Assembly (NCBI GenBank): GCA_000277445.1
Contig: AJWJ01000112.1
Location: 1 to 51,867 of the forward strand
DNA from: Polysphondylium violaceum
Taxonomy: Eukaryota; Evosea; Eumycetozoa; Dictyosteliales; Dictyosteliaceae
DNA length: 51,867 nt
Reading direction: 5' to 3'
The translations under genes and the position numbers were made by a program. Of this stretch, positions 22,874-34,746 are shown piece after piece. Under the pieces are notes generated by a model. The model was not told where the DNA came from and did no database searches. It saw only the letters and a list, made by a program, of their open reading frames with translations. Position 1 is the first letter of the stretch, and each line of letters starts with the position of its first letter.

Positions 22874-25570
22874 TTAATCAAAATCATTAAAATCATCATC
22901 GTCATCATCCAAATCTTCAATATCACCACCTTGAATACTTTGGAATCTTTTTTGCATAGAAACAAACAAAATATCGGCAACAGTGGCAATAGTATGTTCT
23001 CTAGGAGGTGGTGGTACATATTGAACTGGTTTCAATGAACTAAAACAAAAAAAAGTTAATTTTATATAAATAAATAATATAATATAAATAATAAATACCT
23101 TTTAGCAGCATTAATTTCACTAGAGATACCATCATCATTGGTTGGAGATTTTGCAAGATTTTTAACGGTAAAGGTTGGTAAAGGAGGTGGTTTTGGTTTT
23201 TTAAGTTCTTCAATTTCTTCGAGTAATTGAGCTTCTCTTTGTTTAAACGAGATTTCCAAAGCCATTTTAGCAGATTCCAAATCAACGATGGTCTTGTTGA
23301 GATTCTCTCTATTGATACGTTCAGCCTCCAATTCATTCTTGAGTGTGGCTTGATCATACAAGAGCTTCTTTGTTTTCTTTTCTTCTTCTTTATAGAGGGA
23401 TAGATTGGTTTCATTAGTGGTAAAGAGTTCTTGTTTTTGAGTCTTTAGATTTTCAATTTGACGTTTTAGTTCTTGAATCTCGAGTGATTGAATGGCAATG
23501 GTTTGTTTATCCAAAAGATTTTCTTTTTCCACTTGTGCCAATTTGGCTTCCAGTTTTTTGGAATTGTTTTCCAAAGTTTGAATCTTTTTAGGATAAACAG
23601 TTTTAATGATTACATCACGATCGGCAATCTCTTGATTAAGACGTTTAACATTGAGTAACAACTCTTCTCTTTCAAAATTACTATGAACCAAATCATCTTC
23701 AAGTGAAGTAATTTTAATTGATTCTATACCAACAATAGCAGCACTGCTACTACTGTTATCTATAGAAGAAATACTATCATAAATTCTATTTGAAATTTCT
23801 TCTTGTTCTTTTTCCTGTTGTTCATGTTCTTGAATAATTTTACCAATCTTTTCTTGATATTCATGGTTTATCTTTTGAATATTTGATTCGTAAAATGATT
23901 TCATTTCAATTCTTTCCTTTTCTTTTTGATAGATTTGTTCACGATGTTGAATTTCTTGTTCATTTCTTTCGAGAGAGAGCTTTTCAAAACGTTGTTCTGC
24001 ATCTGCAAGATTTGATTCAAATTCAGTGTTTTTTTCAGAGAGGGATTCAATGTCTTTTTCAAGATTGGCAATTTGGAAATTAAATTGAATGGTAGACTCT
24101 GCATTTGAGGATCGTTCTTTAAATAGTGTTGTATTGATTTCTTCAATTTGATTCTTTAACGATTGAATTTGATCAACCAAACCATCCTTTTCTTCTTTTA
24201 GCTCCAATATCAACTTGTTGTGATTCTCTCTTTCAACAGTGACTGATTGTTTTAGTTTTGTTAAACGTTCTTCAATGTGGTTCATTACGGTAAAGTGTTG
24301 TTGCTCTTTATCTTTAATCTCTTTATCTTTTTCCTTGATATCATTGGCCATCTGTTTAATATTAGCCACCATCTCTTCATTGAGTTTTAAACTTGTCTGC
24401 AACTTGTTTTCAATATCAATAATGGCTGCCTTGGTTTGAGTATGAGATACCTTTCCAACATAAAATCCACCATAGGTTGGGATAGTTTGACTCTTTAAAC
24501 TATAGGGTGGAATAAATTCTGTAAATACAATATTTAATTCCCATGAGTTAAATAATGTTCCCAAACCGTAATGACTAAGTGTTGATTGATTATTTAATAC
24601 AACTGGGAATTCTTCATTTGTTATAATTGAAAATCTATTTGAATCTTCAATTTTATATTTATTACATATTGATTCAATAATCTATATATAAATTATTATT
24701 AGTATTATGTAAATTTATTAATAAATAAATAATAAAACATACTTGAGTAATAGTTGAAGTTGAATCAACTTTAATTCTTTTCTTTTTTAAACCACCAAAT
24801 TGTTTAAGAGGTGGCAAATCAAAATCGATAATATATTCACCAAAATTATCTAGAGGGAGATCAGTTTGAATGTGAGAGGTGTATATTTCTTTTGGTATGA
24901 GTTTAAGTTCCCATGAATCGAAAAATGTGCCAAAACCATAATAACTCAATAACAAATCATCGTTTAATATACAACCCATCAAAGTTGATAACCAAAATCT
25001 ACGGGGTTCTTTAACTTGTTGTTTCTTGCAGATCAAGTTTACTGTTTGTTGCACAGTAAGCTTTTTGCCAATCTTGTAGGTTCTCTTTTTTACATCGCCA
25101 AACTCGCTCATGTCTGGCAAGACAATAGACAGCACGTGACCTGTTACTTGACTATTTTGTTGAATCTTGTCTTTGTACTGAAAGAGAATGGGAAAGAGTT
25201 GTGGATGTCCACCCCATATATACTCGTCTGTGAGCTTTTGTTCTGCCAACAACTCGTAGATATCCTCTGAGCCGCCCTCGAGTGTTCCTCCAGACACCCA
25301 TTTTTGTTTTTGAAGTAGCGAACTCGAAGATTTAGACTGTGAGGCCGAAATTGAGGCCAAAGTAGGACTATTGTTTACACTGCTACTGGATCCCAACCCA
25401 TACTGACTGCTTTCAACCGCCACCAAATGGGGCGATGATTTCGACGATGCACTGCCAACCTTTCCTGTAGTGGGGCTAGCACCACCTCCATTATTGGAAG
25501 GTGATGTCGATGGTGCATCTGGGGGTGTTGGTAATTTTGACCATTTTAATCTTCCACTTCCTATTTTCAT
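22874..25570 (-). CDS. ubiquitin-like-fold/coiled-coil protein with WASP-like acidic tail
   Basis: Exons 25570..24743, 24681..23099 and 23039..22874, all phases consistent, about 858 residues. Residues 1-100 are Ser-rich and disordered. Two similar segments of about 90 residues follow (each ending YGxGTxFxSWEL), which look like ubiquitin-like folds of the FERM-F0/RA type; the second spans the first intron. Residues about 340-770 are a long parallel coiled coil. The C terminus has two proline runs (KPKPPPLP and VPPPP), then VADILFVSMQKRFQ and an acidic end DDDDDDFNDFD. That order recalls the connector-acidic tail of WASP-family Arp2/3 activators, with Phe where the tail Trp is expected. The gene is not recognised; an actin-linked scaffold is inference. 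Confidence 0.75.
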
Positions 25571-26566
25571 TTTTCCTCTCTCTGTGTTGATGTGGGTTGT
25601 GTTTGGGGAGTGTGACTAACCACTATTTTCTAAAATCTCGAGTCTTGTGTTGATCTTTCTTTTTTTTTTAATCTATTTTTGAAATTATTTTATTTTACAA
25701 CACAAATATAATACACTAGAATACAACAAAAAAGATACTATTTTAGAAATACAATAAAAAAAGACTCTAACACTGCGACAAATACTGAGATCTCTTTTTT
25801 GTGCAGAGGAGAAAAAAAGTCATCATTTTTTTTCAAAAAAGAAAAAAAAAAAAGAAAAAATTCAAAAAAAAAATACTAAAAAATTCGCAGATCTTTTTAT
25901 AAAAAGTTTTACACGAAAAAAAATATAGCTCCTCATCATATGAAACATGTTTGCAAAGTGATTTCAATTTATTAATAGACCAAGACTGACTGAGGATTTT
26001 TTCAAGTTTTATAGATAGATATATACAATCACATGTAAATAGATAGACATCATGTGACACATTAATCAATTCTAAAGTAAAATATTTATCCTAAACACTA
26101 ACTACACTAAATCTAATCACTTATCTTTAAGTAAGATTGTTTTTGTGAATGTGTGTTGGTGTGTTTGTGTGTATAAATATAAATTTGATTGGACAAAAAA
26201 ATTTAAAATTTCCATATCAAATCTCACCAATACCACCCTTTCACACACATTTCTATTTTTAACTTTTTCAATTTATTTTTGTGTGAGGTGTAACTAACCC
26301 TCTACCACCTCACTCAAATTTGTTTCAATACATTGAATATTTTCCATTTATATTTGTAAATAAAAGAAATTATTTTATCATTTCCCAATCAATTAAAAAA
26401 GATACTAGATTTCAACACACGAGTATTAAAGTGTCATTATAATAAAAGAGAAAAACAAAATCAATAAATAGTCAAAATAGACTCTTTAATTTACCATTTA
26501 TATTTATGATTTAAATATAATCTATCAAATATCTATATTTATTTATTTATTTGTACTATACTCAAA
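25571..26566. other. divergent promoter region
   Basis: Lies between the minus-strand coiled-coil gene and the plus-strand lipase gene and should hold both promoters. It has long A and T runs and no coding frame. Confidence 0.55.
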
Positions 26567-28180
26567 ATGATATTTACCAAAAGTACTTAATAAATACAAA
26601 TGAATAAAACACGCCTCGATTTTTATATATTAATATAATAATTTCTTTATATATATAGTTGTACTATTGTTGTTGCTAACTACTATAATTGGGATTTGTC
26701 ATGGATCTGTTATTCCCAGAGAAGGTGATTATATATTTGGGTATATGTCTGATTTGGCATATTCCAACGACAACATCACCAATTCATTTAGATTTATTGG
26801 ACTCAAAGATGATTGCCAACAATGGAGAATTTTGTTGGATATAAAGGACAATGTGAGAATGATTATTGCAGTGTCTGTCTTGTCAAACAATGTGATCATT
26901 GCATTCAAAGGCTCTGACGATATTGGTGATTACCTCACCGATGTCAATATCCTGTTATGGAAATGCCAATACGACAAAGAGTGCGGCTTCATCCATGCGG
27001 GGTTCGCCAATGCCTACAACCAGATCAAAGACGATATCTACAACTTTTTCAAAGGCCTGACACAGGAATATGACGTTTACTTTACCGGCCATTCATTGGG
27101 TGGCGCTATTGCTCTAAACGCACTCTCTGATTTCATTGCCAGAAACAAGACTTCAGAGTTGCCCAACATTTCTTCGATTACTGCTGTCACATTTGGTCAA
27201 CCTCCAAGTAAGTATTTTTGTATGCGTGGATAGAGATAGAGGATACTAATGCAACGACCTTAATAGTTGGCGAAGGTAAATTTGTGGATTGGATAAACAG
27301 AAATAAGGATCAGTATGTTTATCGTAGATATGTTAACATTAATACCAGGACACCAGTTGAGGAATACGATCCAATCACTTATATCCCCATGTACTATCAT
27401 CCAAATGCTCCATTCAAGTACCAATGTCGAGACAATGAGTGTCCCATGACATCGGTCGGTCTCCATTCACTCGACCTGTACAACAGCAACATATTCAATC
27501 CAAAGTATTCCGTATGTCGTACCGACTGCTACTTTAAATCCAGCTCCACATTCATCTACAACAAGGTGTTTTATTGCCCCACTGGAGATAACTCGTTGAT
27601 TATTGGCGACTATGCCTCAAAGTTCTATGGCGACAAATTCTCTGTCTGCCGATTCAACTCTAAATCCGAGTTTAACACCTACAAATACAAAGCAGGCGTC
27701 AGCTGCAACAGCGGCACCACCTACACTTCGCGTCTCATTGACCAAAAGACAGGATACATACACAACGAGAGTGCTGGCAAGGGCCGAGAGACATTCATTG
27801 TGCTGGAGAACCAGAATCTCATCTTTCCCCTCACATCATTCCAGTACACCGTCAACTTTACCCAGTCCGTCACACCCCCCACGCCACCCTCCAACCTGAC
27901 CTATGCCCTCTTATCCAACGCCAACCAAACCTCTGACAAGGTCGAGCTAAAAGTCAACTGGGACGCCAACCACAAAGTGCCCGTCTGTTCCATGAAATAC
28001 AATCTCTACATTAGTGAAGTTGGCAAAACATGGACCAAACATGAATACACCGAATCCTCCTCCGTCTCTCGTATCTCAAAAATCGTCTCTGTATTATCCA
28101 AAAAAGTCTACACCCTTGTAGTGACATCTGACAATGGACTTGAATCCCATCCCTCCAACATTGTATTTATCCAACATTAA
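26567..28180 (+). CDS. secreted class 3 lipase, 3 exons
   Basis: Exons 26567..26582, 26659..27207 and 27267..28180, about 492 residues. The first exon is only 16 nt (MIFTK plus one base). It is needed because the reading frame upstream of 26667 has no ATG; splicing it on restores a clean signal peptide MIFTKIVLLLLLTTIIGICHG. The lipase core shows HAGFANAY, the nucleophile elbow GHSLGG with Ser151, and TFGQPP followed by GEGKFVDW, in Pfam Lipase_3 order. Likely His and Asp partners are in GLHSLDLY and EYDPITYIPM. The last 200 residues form a cysteine-containing domain and a fibronectin-like fold absent from simple lipases. It is likely a secreted or lysosomal acylglycerol or phospholipid hydrolase. 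Confidence 0.88.
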
Positions 28181-28512
28181 CCTATCACTATCATCATCAT
28201 CATTACATGTACACTTACAACGCAACAACCCAATCTGTAATAATAAACCATCTATATCATAAATCTATGATATTTTAAAAAATCTACTTTTGTGGTGTGT
28301 CTGTGTGAGTGCACATCATAATGATCTCACACAGTGCTGCAAAACATTTGACACATTTTTTTCAATTTTTTTACTTTTTTTCACTCTATTTTTTTGTTTG
28401 ATCAAATTGATATAAATAGCACAATTGCGGGTATATCTATTTTTAAAACAACAATCGTCATCTTCAGTTTTAATAATAGTAGTCGTATAAATATAAATAA
28501 TTTAAATATAAA
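28181..28512. other. intergenic region
   Basis: 3' flank of the lipase gene and promoter of the small gene at 28513. T-runs only. Confidence 0.5.
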
Positions 28513-28882
28513 ATGGGTAAAAAATCATTAGGTTTATTAGTAGGTATTGGTTTACTTGCATTCCTTACCAACCCAAGCACCAAAGAAAAGTTTGATGCTG
28601 AATTACATAAACATATTGATAATAAAAAAGGCTTTTTTTCTGTATGTGTTTGTATACTTATATGCTATATCTTGTCTTTATAACCTACAGTAGAGTACTA
28701 ATATATAGAAACACTCATATTAGTCATTAGTTGTTAAAGGCGCAAGTTTATTAGAGTTCTTTAAAATTCAAAATTGTCTTTTATTCTCGATTGCCTTTCT
28801 CAATGACCCAAACAAGGATCAACCAAAGTTGATTGGTTTTGGTGCTTTTAATACCTGGGTATTTGATACTAAATCACTCTAA
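28513..28882 (+). CDS. small protein with hydrophobic start, 2 exons
   Basis: The first exon begins at 28513 (MGKKSLGLLVGIGLLAFLTNPS) and the second runs 28731..28882 (VKGASLLEFF...FNTWVFDTKSL). The acceptor CATTAG at 28730 needs a phase-1 donor. The obvious donor GTATGT at 28642 is phase 0, so the donor is more likely GTGTTT at 28646 (94 residues) or GTATAC at 28652. One N-terminal membrane helix or uncleaved anchor is predicted. The C-terminal half looks like a small soluble domain. I recognise no family. The exon pairing is supported by good coding character on both sides, but the exact junction is unsure. Confidence 0.6.
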
Positions 28883-29349
28883 ACAATAATAGTTTGCTAG
28901 ATAAATAAGAGATAAATGGATAATAGAACAACCTTATCATGTATAGAAATCAACCAATCAATAAAAGTATTGGTATATAAATAAAATATAAAAAGACTTT
29001 GTATTTATTCGAAAGAACATTTCATTCTAGATTATAAAGAATTGTCAGGGTATCTTTGATATTTGTACCATGGGCATTTTACACTTTAGATGATGGAGCT
29101 TATAACAATTTAGCCTAATCACACCTTCATCCTAAGAACTAGTGTTTAACAACAACAACAACAACAACAATTGATGATCCTGATGATGAAGACTATGATA
29201 ATAATTTTGAGGATGAAAACGATGATATCTATAAAATTCACAACGATAAAAAAAATTAAAATAATACATCATTGTGTTGTTTGTTTTAATTTCTACATAA
29301 ATATATTATTATATATTATTATTTCTCTTTTTCTCTTTTTCATAATTAT
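28883..29349. other. intergenic region with CAA repeat and open tail
   Basis: A (CAA)n tract at about 29149-29171 leads into an open frame that reads IDDPDDEDYDNNFED and stops at about 29260. Just upstream, another short frame (FVPWAFYTLDDGAYNN) ends in TAA. Together they look like the tail of a lost acidic protein, but no start or intact frame is seen. Confidence 0.3.
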
Positions 29350-32300
29350 TTATTCAGAATTATATGTATTACTCATATCTTTGAGTAATGCCAAACGAGT
29401 TCTTTGAATTTTAATCTTAAAACTAGGGGCTTCGTAGGATGAACATTCTGAATTGATTAATTTGCATAAGAGGAATTCTTTAAATTCTTTGTTTTGTTCC
29501 CAAACAGATGGATAAGGAAGATAAGGTTGACTAATTTCAACACCTTCTTTATAAACAATAGATACTTTATATTTCTTACTATTTGTTTTATCTGGTTGAA
29601 CTATTATAAATACATCTATTATTGGTTATTAAATTTGGTTAATAAACTATAAATTATAAATTCTCTATCTATTGTATATACATACGATTAAAATCAGATT
29701 TCATAACTTTTGGTTCAAAAACTTGATCACCTTCTTTAAATATAATTACAACAATATCATTACCAATGTGTCTTTTCTTTTCAACCTGTTGTTTGTCAAC
29801 AGTTGTGTGGGGGAGAAGAGTAGAGACGTGAAACATGATTTCAAAACCTTGATAATTTTGATAGATGGATTCAGTGCCAGTGGTGTTGCTCTTGACATCG
29901 AGACCACCACGATAATTAGACCAACCTTGGAGTTTGACTCTGTCGCCGAGGAAATCGAGAAATTGGTTGAATGCTTCGCTGCCCTTGGCATTAGAAAACA
30001 TGTCTTCCTCTTCAAATTGTCCGGCGGCACAATAGAGTACACCAAACTTGAAACTCTTGATACGTTGTTTTTGTTCAAAGGACTCCAAGTCTTTTTGAAT
30101 GTCGGTGTTTTTGATGAGGGTCAGTGACTTGACGCTAGTGTCGGGTGAGATGGAGGCCATGATTTCTTTGATGGGTGGTTTGTTGGAGAGACTAAACAAT
30201 TGGTTGCCAGTCTTGACTTTGGTCTGTGTGTAGATGTCGTTGCTTCGTGTACGCAAGAGCACATTGAATAGAGTGGATTTCTTTTCATTGGCACTCGACG
30301 ATGAGTTGGCTGCTGCGGCACCATTGGTGTTGGTGTCTTCCACTTCTAATCCGGCACCAATGGTGCTGCCAATGGACGAGGTGGAGGACAGTGTTTGATT
30401 CAATAGGTTGGTGCCACTGGTGTTGGGACTGACGCTACCCACCGAGCCTCGTCTGAGGGTCCCTGTGCTGCCACCACTGCCTGATCCACCGCCCTCTTTG
30501 AATATTGATATTACAAAAGTACCTGTCTTGGGGTCTTCGCCAATATAGTTGTAGTGTTCTTTGGATAAATAATATTTACAATACCAGCTCTCGTTGGTAA
30601 TGAGCGGATCCAACTCCATTTGAGTAGACATGATGGTTTGTATGGTGAGGTTCTTTCTCATGGGCTCCAAGAGGAAACCTTTGGTTTGTTGCACAAGACT
30701 ATAGTCTTTGATCATTTCCAACTGCTCTCTCTTTAGCTCTTCAGTGAGTGTTGTGGTGGGGTACTCTTGTGTTCTGGGTCTGAGTGTAGATCCAACTTGA
30801 ATGCTTGCATAGGATAAATCTTCTGTGCTCTTTGGCTTATTCAATGATCTTCTCTTACTATCAAATGTACTAATTAAAAATGACTTGACCTTTGGTGATC
30901 CAAAATTAAAAAACGATCCTTCACTCTTCAACTCTTTGGGATTCACATTTGTACTGGTGGTTGTGGTGGTGGTTGTTGTGGTTGTGGTTGTTGTTGTAGT
31001 GGTTAAACTACCACTAAAAGTTGTTGTCAATGTTGGGACATCATTGTTATTATTGCTATTATTAATATTACTATTACTACTATTAAGATTATTATTACTA
31101 TTTTCTTTTTCTTTGAGTTTTTTATCTTTAACTTTTTCTTTTTCCTTTTCCTTTTCCTTTTCTTTTTCTTTTTCTCTATCTTTATCACTATTCTTTCTTG
31201 AAGGCTCGGGACTGATGGGTCTACCTCCACCTGAAATTCTACCTAAATTTGGTGATTTTTCCAGAGTTGTTTTTAATTCAGATACTTTAATATTTGATGA
31301 ACTATAGGAATATTCGTAATTGTAAAAGAATTGATGTTTGTCATTACCATAATCATCATCATCGTCATTGTAATAGTAATCATCATTTTCATCATAACAA
31401 ATATTTGTAGTTAATATCATTGTATTTTATGTATATGTATGTATGTGTATAGATTTGTAACAAATAAAAAATAAATAAATGGCAATATATTATATAGATA
31501 TATTTATACAGGAAACAAAAGTAAATGAAATTGTACAAGAAATAGGATAGATAAATAAATAAATAAAAGTTGTAATTTAAATTTATATTTTGATGGATAG
31601 GGTTATTGTTATTTGTTTGTGGTTGTGTTAATGTTTTAGAATTAAAATCAACATAAACAATAAAATTAACATCATGTAAAAGGCTGTGAAAATCAAATAA
31701 TATGTTTGTTTGTCTATTTGTTGTGTGTGTGTATTGAATTAAAGGAATGAAATAAAATTAATTTAATTGACAATAGATACACTCTATGTCATATGGTGGG
31801 TAGATATTGACAACAACAATACTTTAAACAACTACTGCAGGGATACTATTTTGTGTATGTGTATGGTGTGTATAACTATCTATCTATCAATTAATTCTAT
31901 CTATGAGGGTGAGAGTGTGTGTGTGTCTGATGTGTGCGTGTGCGTGTGTTGTGTGCTTATTTCTTTCAAAAAATAATTTAACAAAAAGATAGGAGAGTGG
32001 TTGCTCCAGATTTTATGTGTGTGAGAGTTAATGTGTGTGTATGTGTGTATGTGAATATATTGTGTGTGTATCAATAACAACCAAAATATTCATCAACCAT
32101 AACATGAAACACATCTTCGTCTATAATTAATATTTTTGAAAGACTAAAAAAAGGGTAGTGGGGATGGGGGTGGCGGGGTGGGTGTGAATGAGAAGAGAGG
32201 TGGAAAAAAGAAAAAAAAAGTTTTTATTAAAAAATAATGGGGTGGATCATGGAAATAGGGTGGTAATGGCCGTTCATGCCAAAAAAAGATGGGTGGTGTG

Positions 32301-33302
32301 TAAAATTTACTTAAAAACACACACAATGTTTTTTAAAAGAAAGGAAATGTGATCATATTTTCAATCTCATGGGTGATTGTGATTGTTGAGGAGGGTGATG
32401 AAAAAACTACTACTACTTCCAATCTAGAATATTAATAATAAAACTATTACACATGTGATCACTATAGTGGTGGGTGTGCGTGTAGAGTGTAGATCAACAA
32501 AATAACATAACACAGTTGTTTAAATCTTTTTCTTCTTACCTTGTTACAGTTTCTTTAGGTAATGAAATAAGAGATGGAGGATGAGATATAATTGGATTGA
32601 AATTATTTTTAGAAACAATTTTAATTCTCACCAAAGGCTCTTGTTCAAGCATCTCTGTGATTCTGGGGTGTGATATGATGAATCTTTGAAAGTCAATTTC
32701 GATCCTCTCATTGTCTACAACTAATATATATTCGCTAGATATTGATTTTTTAAGTATTGCTGCATTATCATTTATAATATTTGTCTAGAAATAGAAATTT
32801 TATTGTAATTATTAATATTTAATTCACAACCTTAACTAATATTATTATAATTCATAAACGATCACTCAATCAATCAATTCAATCAAATTATATATATCTA
32901 TATAATTTGATTGGATATTTGATCGAAAATATTAATTGGGACGGGTGGTGGGTGGGTTCAAAAAAAAAAAAGTAAAAACAAAAAAACTAAAAACAAAAAT
33001 AAATTTTCAAGTAAAAAATGCCGAAAAAAAATCTCATCTTGGGACACACAACTGACTCTGAGTGGTCAGTTTTTGTGAAAAACTTGATCAAAAACACACA
33101 GACACAGAGTGCCAACGACATTAAGAGATAGATATACAGGCACACACAATGATAATGACTATATACATATACATACTTTAATCTTATCAACTGTGAGTCT
33201 AGTTGGGAATAAATATTGTTTATGTGATTTATCTGGTAATTCTACATCCAAATTAAACTCCAAAGCCTTTTCACAAAGGCCAAATGATAAATAACTATCC
33301 AT
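29350..33302 (-). CDS. Rap GTPase-activating protein with N-terminal ubiquitin-like domain
   Basis: Exons 33302..33177, 32784..32540, 31301..29686 and 29615..29350 fit in phase and give about 750 residues. The first two exons encode a ubiquitin-like/RBD-type fold (LTVDKIKTNIINDN...VRIKIVSKN). A Lys/Glu and Thr-rich linker follows. The C-terminal 350 residues are a Rap_GAP domain: FGVLYCAAGQ, LQGWSNYRGGLDVK, IMFHVSTLLP, KRHIGNDIVVIIF and FNHVFIIVQPD. The catalytic Asn of RapGAP enzymes lies in the HIGND segment, intact. RapGAPs switch off Rap1 in adhesion and myosin control during chemotaxis. The intron 32539-31302 is 1238 nt, very long for this genome. A shorter form starting at an ATG at 31420 (666 residues) is also open, so two promoters are possible. 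Confidence 0.82.
31302..32539 (-). other. unusually long intron of the RapGAP gene, or alternative promoter
   Basis: Bounded by a GTAAGA donor at 32539 and a CCTATAG acceptor at 31302 that match in phase 2. It holds TG-rich microsatellites (31913-32060), a G-rich tract (32155-32200) and an ATG at 31420 that opens an acidic 40-residue alternative N terminus. Either it is one long intron, or it contains a second promoter. Confidence 0.5.
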
Positions 33303-34746
33303 TTTATATTACTGCTACTGCTATGTTGCTATGATATAAATGATTCTTTTTGATTGTGATTGAATAAATAAATATTCTTTTAGTATATTGAATACTACTA
33401 TGTGAATATGAATACAATGATATTATATGTATATGAATATCTTTTTTACTATTATTACTATTATATTTCTGAGATATAATTGAACACTTTTTTTTTTTTC
33501 TTCTTCTATTTTACGCTACTATATTTATATATATATAAATAACTATTGGCAATGAATTTTAGAGAATTGGGTGGTGGGCGATTCCTTTTTTAATATTTGA
33601 CTAAATTAATATTGTTACTTCTACTATTACTACTATTATTACGACTACTTTTTCTTCTTCTTCTTCTACTACTATACTCTTACTATTTTTGTTATCCCAA
33701 AACTAAAAAAAGAAATTATAATTTACTGATATTATTACAACACACATAGAGGGGTGGGAAAAATTGAAAAAAAAAAAAAAAAAATAACACAAGAGTGATT
33801 ATAATGTATATATATATTTATAAATATAACCTGTCGATAATAAATGAATGAAATGTTAGGAGGGTGGGGCAGTGGTAGTGGGTGGGGTGGTGGTGTTTGT
33901 GAATGAAAAATTGAAAAAAAAAAAATCAAAATCAAACAAGAAACATTCAATCACCTGCACTAGTCTAATTAGGAGAGTGTACACTACCAAAATGATAAAA
34001 ATTAAAAATAAATTTGCGTTGGGGGTGAGTGTGGCTGTGTGAGTGTTGAATGTTGAACGACGCGATGGTGCTACTACTATTTTTGTTGTTGTTGTTGTTG
34101 GTTGTATTACTATATGAAACTAAAACTACTATTGTTTTACTATGAGAAAAAACACATCACTCTATCTATCACGCCTAATCAAATAACACACTCGCTCTCT
34201 TATAAAAAATATAGTTTTGTCAAAAAAAATATGAGTAAAAAAAGAAAAAAAAATAAAAATAAAATTCAAAAAAATAAAAATAAAAAAAAAATACTGAAAC
34301 ACCCTCAAATGTTGATCGAGATCTCTGGATCTTTGTAAATTTAGAGATATATATTTATTTTGAACTATAACTTTCTGTCTGTCTGTGTTGTGTGTTGTGT
34401 GTGAGTTATATATAAATATAGTAGTACTCTAGTAGTAAGAAGTGAGTAGCGCTTGATTCACACACGCACCACACCTACACACTCCTGTTGACTCCTTTTA
34501 TAGGTACCACACTGATGTGGGGTGCATGGGAGGGTGTGGATCAATAATATCTAATAGAAATAAATCAAGCACTACTCATTTAATTACTTCCGTAAGTGAT
34601 ACTACAACATCACACACACCTAAAAAGTGCATTTTTTAAATTTTCAAATTTTTAAAAATATATGTCTGTAAAACTGTCTCACTCTCTCACACACACTTTT
34701 CACACCAATAGTAATAATATAACAAGATAGTAGTATATGATATGTG
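33303..34746. other. divergent intergenic region
   Basis: Separates the RapGAP gene (minus) from the RING/B-box-PNP gene (plus) and should contain both promoters. It holds ACT/ATT, GTT and CT/AC microsatellites and many homopolymers. No gene is supported. Confidence 0.55.

Noticed and set aside
30825-31307. Valine- and leucine-rich plus-strand frame
   Set aside because: It is the antisense of the Thr-run and Lys/Glu-rich linker of the RapGAP gene.
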